DNA of 64,000 nt from Parastagonospora avenae f. sp. tritici 18332-5 (lineage: Eukaryota; Ascomycota; Dothideomycetes; Pleosporales; Phaeosphaeriaceae), in the NCBI GenBank assembly GCA_022559985.1, contig JAFJTR010000035.1:186001-250000 (forward strand), given 5' to 3'. Below, piece by piece: positions 58,608 to 64,000 of the stretch (its first letter is position 1; every line of letters begins with the position of its first letter). A program made the position numbers and the translations under genes. The notes under the pieces were generated by a model that saw nothing but the letters and a program-made list of their open reading frames with translations, ran no database searches and was not told the origin of the DNA.

Positions 58608-60220
58608 ATGAATTCTGATCCGATCGAGGAGGCGAAGAAACCGACCGTCATCGATGCTCCAGGCTCTGTCGATTATGGCAGCGGCGAGACCGACCTCATC
58701 TACATTGATCCGGCGAGGGAGGCAGCCTGCCGGAAGAAATTTGACACCTACGTTGTGCCAGTCTCAGTCATCTTCTTGGTGCTATCTACGCTAGATAGAA
58801 ATAATGTGGGCATTCCCCCTGTACAAGTGATCTGAAGTGACACTAAACCGATTCAGCTCGGCAATGCTCGCGTGTTTGGTTTCGACAAGGACATAGGTCT
58901 CAAAGGCGGCCAATTCGGCAACATCAATACCTTATCGAGTGTCTGCACCATCGTATTCGAGGTCCCTTGGGTTCTGGCCGTCAAGAGATGGGGCGCGAAC
59001 AAATCGATTGGCACTGCCTTTGTGCTATGGAGTGCCTGTACTCTTGGCACGGCTTTCATACACACCTACGGCCAAGCCATTGCTGTACGAATGTTGCTCA
59101 ACGCATCTGAGGCTGGTCTGGCTCAAGCCTTCGCGTACCTGTTCACGACAATTTACCCCCGAGAACTAGCCGGAAAGCGAATTATGACGACGAATCTTGC
59201 TCAATGTATTTCTGGCGCTTTTGGTGGCTTGTTTGCATACGCTGTGCAGACTATGGGGCCTCGCAACGGACTCGCAGCTTGGAGGTGGCTCTTCATCATC
59301 GAGTTTCTTATTACGATCGCTATCTGTGGCGCTGGCTGGTGCTTCCTTCCAAATGCCCCGGAGACGGCATGGTTCTTGAACGAGGAAGAGAAGGAAACGA
59401 TGCGCTTGAAGAAACAACGAGACGCAATGCTCAGAGGCAAAGATGAGTTCGAGAAAAGATGGATTAAGATCGCGCTTATGGATCCCTTCGTGTGGATGCT
59501 CGGCATTGCTTTCTTCACGTCTTCTGTCGCAATTAACGGGTTTGGCGTTTTCCTGCCCACAATTATTAGTGGTCTTGGGTGGGTTCCTTATGGTCTCCAT
59601 ATTACCGCGTCCGATGCTGACTGGGCTTAGTTATGCTTCCCTCAAGGTCAATTACATGACCATTCCAGTCTACGTGGTCGGAGCTATCTCCCTTTCTGTC
59701 CAGGTCTACTGGTCTGATAGGCTGAAGCGGCGTGGTGTTTTCATTGTAGCTTGCTGTATTCCAGTCGCAGCTGGATATCTCGTCTGCGTTGGCACACCGA
59801 ACGCTGGTGCAGGTTATGCGGGCATGTTCATACTCGTATTTGGTCAGTCATATAACATCGCGAATGTTCTCCATCCTGACTTGACCAGGGCTGTACCCAA
59901 TCTCAACATTGGCTGTGACTTGGATAGCCACGAATCTGTCCCCAGATTCCAAGCGTGCTTTTGGCATGCCCTTCGCTTATTCAATTGCAAACATATCCAA
60001 TGTGGTATCTTCGCAGCTTTATCCTAGTCAACAAGGTCCGCGATATGTACAAGGCAATGCCGTGTCTGCAGGTCTCACTGTTGTTGCGGGCTTCTTATAC
60101 GGGGCATGTTGGATTCTGCTCCGACGTAGAAATAAGATAAAGGCGAAGCTCATTGCAGATGGCGCTACAAGCAACGGAAAGAAGGGAGATCAGAGTCTTG
60201 AGACTATGTACATTCTATAG
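58608..60220 (+). CDS. MFS transporter, allantoate permease (Dal5/ACS) family
   Basis: Exons 58608-58805, 58857-59578, 59631-59842 and 59889-60220 give 487 residues, the usual length for anion:cation symporters of the Dal5 group. TM1 is YVVPVSVIFLVLSTLDRNN, spliced to LGNARVFGFDKDIGL, the family hallmark. TFVLWSACTLGT-like and GLAQAFAYLFTTIYPRELAGKR segments follow. The second half has ISGLGYASLKVNYMTIPVYVVGAI and GLYPISTLAVTWIATNLSPDSKRAFGMPF. About 12 hydrophobic segments are visible. Known substrates in the family include allantoate, ureidosuccinate, nicotinate, pantothenate and tartrate; sequence alone does not choose. It diverges from a Zn2Cys6 regulator. Confidence 0.9.
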
Positions 60221-60479
60221 GGCAGGGAATGCTGTACGATGTTACCACCTATCAACAATGGATATGTAATTGCTAGTTCAAAGCCCCAGACGACATCAAT
60301 TGCGCCGCAATGATGAAACCTGTCGGTTGCACCGATTCTACACACCCCTCTTCATCCCTGGTCACCTCTCCCCTAGTCCTCTGGGTCGAAAGTCTCGCTG
60401 TAATCGAACAATTTGAAGGAAACCTGGGAGTAGCTTTGTTGAACGCACAAGTCTGTCTACAAGAACAGATAGGTGGCCT
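60221..60479. other. Convergent 3' region
   Basis: Short stretch between the permease stop and the 3' end of the minus-strand pseudogene. Nothing else seen. Confidence 0.35.
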
Positions 60480-62132
60480 TTAGGTTGTCAGCGAGTGCTC
60501 ATTAATGATCTTACTGCTCGATACGTACAGGAAAGCCTCCGTAGTGTTCAACATCGCAGTGAGCGCCGCATCCTGGTCATGGGCTAAGTTTCCCTTGAAT
60601 ATTGCCTCCCATTTCTCCTTGGTGTCCTTTTTGACCGCTCCTGTAAATTTAACCACGAACCGCTGCTTTGCGACAAAAGGGTAGGCAAAAGTGCACATCC
60701 AATCGATGACGACGCGTTGGCAGCAGATGTATTCTTCTCCACCATAACGTTCAAGTCGTTGTAGATGAGGAAATGTACCCCAAGGACTACCTTTGTAGCC
60801 ATCATCGGGAAATCGAAAGCGCAGATTCAGTTCGCGCAAACCAGGGATGAACGGTACGCGTGGTCCGTAATATTTTGCCGGATTCAAGTGCACCACAGGG
60901 CGCACATCTACACCAAAGAAGTAGAAGGAATCCAGGTTGGTGAGACTAAGCTCGATCTTACTAAGATGGCCATACAGATCGGGATACTCAGCGGAGTAGC
61001 GGTAGGGTGCTGCGGGCCCGAGTTTTGCGTCGAGACACGCGGTGAAAGAGGTTACGTTGACAAAGCATTTACGCATACAGATCCATATATAATAGCAGAA
61101 TTCCTTGCCCAGCTACTTGCTGACTTGTATCAGGGCGAAGTTGGGCTCGTATATGTGTTTCCGGGCCTCTGGTAAAGTGTAGTTGGAGATGAGATTGCGA
61201 TGTTTACTCGGTGCTTCACGATTGTACCCGCCACCGACACTCAGGCGAGCGTTCTTGCGGGCCTCAAAGTTATCCCATTGCAAATAGTATACGTTGCTCA
61301 GGGGATAAAGCTCGTGACCGAGCACGTGCGTGTAGATCTTGGCTCGAAGCTCGCTCGGTAGTTCGAATAATGGGAAGCTTTTACCGGTGCACTTCCACAA
61401 TGCGTGCTGAATACTGTATCGTGGAAGGCTACTATACCGTTTTGCTACGAATTGACATAGCCAATCGTATAGCGCAATCCAGTTCTTCTGGTTGGATTCG
61501 TACATGTGTATCGTCTTGCCAGTAGGGGGCGAACCAGTTGGGGAAATCGTCACATTGACATCCACACCACGTCCATAATTCTCCATGACCCCAATTCGAT
61601 ACCCCTTGACGTCGAACAGATTTGTTTCAAGAGGCCATATTGAAGGCGAGTCATCAATAGACTATACCTCGAACTTTGGTTCAAAGATCTTGATGTCTTG
61701 CTTCTTCATCTTGTTGATCGTAGATCTCATTGCCTGGAGCACAAGACCGCCGGACGGATATCCTTGGTGATGGCAAAAGTTTGTGTCCTTGGTCCATCTA
61801 CCTTCCTGGCCGGCTATGGGAGCTTGAAGCATGGATTTGAGACTGGTAATCCGACTATCGCGAGCACTGGGGAGGGTGAGGTCTGGCTCCTTGAATATGA
61901 AGCTTTTGAGGAGACTTGGCAGCGAATCGTAGCCAATTAGAGATAGTGGAAGGATGAATTTTGAGGCTTGAGGATCTAGTGTAAACTTGTCGACTCTCTC
62001 AGCCGTGACTAGAGTCGACGAGACGAATGTTGATGCCAGTGGATCGAGCACAGTAGCCTTGGGATAGAACGCTGATGCCATGGGGTTGAGTTCCGCCATA
62101 TCATTTAGTTGGCCTACGATGGTATTGATCAT
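60480..62132 (-). pseudogene. LPxELR-family gene with PAM2-like N-terminus, interrupted by two TAG codons (copy A)
   Basis: One continuous minus-strand frame of 551 codons, broken only by TAG at 61662-61664 and 61113-61115. Residues 1-156 include three PAM2-like motifs (LNPMASAFYP, LDPLASTFVS, LDPQASKFIL). After the first TAG come NLFDVKGYRIGV and KTIHMYESNQKNW, then FPLFELPSELRAKIYTHVLG (F-box/2EXR-like). After the second TAG come SKIELSLTNLDSFYFFGVDV and GLRELNLRFRFPDDGYKGSPWG. Copy B, next door, aligns throughout the last two segments and has a Gln codon (CAA) where the second TAG lies. The first TAG also sits within sequence that aligns with copy B. I infer nonsense mutation of a single gene; separate small genes are less likely because all pieces share one frame. 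Confidence 0.75.
61950..62090 (-). other. Three PAM2-like motifs in the N-terminal part of copy A
   Basis: The motifs are encoded at 62061-62090 (LNPMASAFYP), 62019-62048 (LDPLASTFVS) and 61950-61979 (LDPQASKFIL). The first matches the PAM2 core L-N-P-x-A-x-x-F-x-P. PAM2 peptides bind MLLE domains, such as the C-terminus of poly(A)-binding protein. The other two are weaker, with Asp for Asn and no final Pro. Confidence 0.6.
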
Positions 62133-62793
62133 GGGGCCAATGTAGTAGTTGGGAGCGCTCTTAATATTCTGTGAGGCGTTGCCAAAAGTGAACGCTAGTG
62201 GTGTTAGCGCGTCGCAACACCCGGGCAGGTACTACTTAAAAAAAGGTCGAGTCAAGCAAAAAGGAACAAAAGTATCAGAACCGGCCATTTCTGGCTGTAG
62301 GCAAATCGAACTGCCACAGCATTCCCCCAAAGCACGGTATCACTAATGGCCCAGCCGAAATGCACATCCAGGTCTGGAAGGAACATTATTATAGTGTTCT
62401 GATAAGAGGATCTCTGTTTGTTGATTATATTTACTACACACAAAAGTTGATTGCGGAAAACATGAGTTGTCGGTTGTTCTTTAAGTGGGGCCAAGTTTCT
62501 GTTTGCTCACACGCACGATTTCGCGCGTACTCTCCGCATTCACCTTGCACATGAGAACTGCGGGATTTTAAAATTTACAAATTGAGCTAACGTGTTATGC
62601 TACTGCTGCCACCTCCTCACGTTCCACACTTGCTCCAAGCAAATGCAAGAATTCTCCAGATAGTCATTTAGTCTAGGGAATGTCGGTCCAAATTTCGTCT
62701 TGTCCATCGCATCACTGCGGCATTATTAATCGTAACCACTACTCGAAACACCGCAAATTCCTACACAAGCACACGTTGGAGGACTGTCAGATG
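62133..62793. other. Intergenic between the two pseudogene copies
   Basis: The frame of copy A stays open upstream to another TAG at 62232-62234 (with GNASQNIKSAPNYYIGP) but has no earlier ATG; it may be a 5' exon or leader. The rest holds no recognisable gene. Confidence 0.35.
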
Positions 62794-64000
62794 TCAGTGG
62801 CGGCTCAGTCTGATTTGGTAGTAATGAAGGTACCTACAGTTGTGTATCTGGTGTAGCGAGAATAGCGAGCATCTCAGTTGGCTGATCAAACGTACGAGAG
62901 CCATTGAAATCACACTCCATTTCCCTTTCAAATCCTGCGTCGCCTCTCCAGTTACATTGACGGTCTTCACAGCTTGAACAAATGGATATGCAGTGGTACA
63001 GATCCAATCCACCATAGTGCATTGGCAGCACTCATAGGCGAAGCTTCGGTATCGTGGTAGAGAGCGCTTCAACCCATCCTCACCCCACGGGCTAGTTCTA
63101 TAGCCCTCTTGGAAAGAGCGGAAGCGCAGTTGTAGGTTCTTTATTCCAGAGGTATCCCTAAGATAATGTCCTAAGGATGTCCATGTGTCGACTTGAAGTC
63201 GCGGATGGACCTCGATCCCGAAGAAGGCAAAGTGTTCCGCATTCGTGAAGCACAGCTCAATGGAAGCTAGATACTCAAAGCGCATGGCTGGACCAGGTTG
63301 GGCGTCAACGGCCGTAGTGAAAATATCTGGGGCGATGAAGAGTTTGCGCATAACAGCCCATGCCAGATGGTAGATCTCGCAATGGACTTGTTTGTTGACG
63401 CGCAGAAGCGCCAGATTGGGCTCTTCCATAGATAGGCGGGTCTTTGGATAGCTGTAACTCTGTATGTAATGCGCCATGAGGTACGACTCGACACAGCGGC
63501 CTCGCCCCAGCGTAAGATGAGCATCACGTCGGGCAAGAGTGTCATCGAGTCGGTAGCGCGAAACTGTACTGAGCGGATATATCTCACTACCAAGGGCTAG
63601 CTCGTATATATGACTTCGAAGCTCAGTTGGTAGATCGAGAAAGCGAAAATGCTGACTGTTGGCTCGCCACATTCGGTCCTACGCGGCCAAGCCGCGCTTG
63701 CCTGTAAGGTACAAGGTGGTACGACCGAAGTCTTCATAATAGGGCTCAAGCGATGGTATCCAGTCTTTGAAGAGGACCCATCTGCCATCATACCAGACAT
63801 GGATGATTTCTGGGGTTAGGGCGGAAAACGTTGGCCAGCGTGGGAGGACAGTGATAGGAACGGTCATACGGAACCTTCCGAAGTCGTTGATAGTGTAGAA
63901 CTTGGTAGCCATGTAAGAGACCTCTTCTGATGGTGGACATAGAATAGTTGCATCGTCTGTTAGAACAATGGTGTACGGTCGGCTGACAACCTCGATATAT
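62794..64000 (-). pseudogene. LPxELR-family gene, tandem paralogue with TAG and a frameshift (copy B, runs off the right edge)
   Basis: The frame is open from the window edge (base 64000) through MATKFYTINDFGRF to a TAG at 63679-63681. It then continues in the same frame with MWRANSQHFRFLDLPTELRSHIYELALG, LALLRVNKQVHCEIYHLAW, ASIELCFTNAEHFAFFGIEV and MVDWICTTAYPFV. Copy A has a CAG (Gln) codon at the position of this TAG. Near 62903 the frame slips: the end FNGSRTFDQPTEMLAILATP, which matches copy A FKGNLAHDQDAALTAMLNT, is in another frame, consistent with loss of one T. Two independent lesions argue for a pseudogene. The family is a fungal F-box/2EXR-like expansion of unknown role. Confidence 0.72.

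Noticed and set aside
60480..64000. TAG reassigned to a sense codon
   Set aside because: TAG serves as the normal terminator of several intact genes in the window, including the E1 alpha and ankyrin/RCC1/BTB genes, so it is not recoded genome-wide.

Overview
The window is nuclear DNA from a filamentous ascomycete (Pezizomycotina), most likely a dothideomycete. The signs are short GT-AG introns (about 45-180 bases), genes on both strands every 2-3 kb, and recognisable fungal orthologues: BLM10, PSF3, ERG27, ATG13, COQ5, RAD4 and a Dal5-type permease. The class-level placement is inference from the style of the proteins, not from a search.

Layout. Bases 1-25,200 are mainly housekeeping. They hold the 5' end of proteasome activator BLM10 diverging from GINS subunit PSF3, a conserved unknown protein diverging from a cis-prenyltransferase, an F-box-like gene, a decayed GT25-like gene, a secreted S10 carboxypeptidase, a SET-domain methyltransferase, a basic Ser-rich conserved fungal protein, two small secreted-protein genes, and a 1622-residue ankyrin/RCC1/BTB protein. 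Bases 25,200-33,370 are a gene desert of about 8 kb. Bases 33,371-41,309 carry glycerol kinase, ERG27 and a coiled-coil protein. Bases 41,700-43,800 are a repeat-bearing island with a second cysteine-rich secreted-protein gene. Bases 44,300-53,900 carry ATG13, COQ5, the branched-chain ketoacid dehydrogenase E1 alpha gene and RAD4. Bases 54,600-60,200 hold a three-gene set: a THI5/SsuA-like substrate-binding-fold protein, a Zn2Cys6 regulator and an allantoate-permease-type transporter. The right end carries two tandem paralogues of a fungal LPxELR (F-box/2EXR-like) family. Each is interrupted by in-frame TAG codons.

The most interesting items are these. (1) Two six-cysteine secreted-protein genes 24 kb apart share exon structure, an exon 2 of identical length, a cysteine codon split at the same place, and related 5' flanks. 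(2) The tandem pseudogene pair carries three TAG interruptions; at two of them the other copy has a Gln codon, as CpA-to-TpA mutation (RIP) would give. The first copy also encodes three PAM2-like L-[ND]-P-x-A-S-x-F motifs. (3) The binding-protein/regulator/permease set may be a nutrient-salvage unit. No tRNA, rRNA, CRISPR array or intact transposon was recognised. All exon borders were assigned by eye from splice signals, reading frame and family resemblance.
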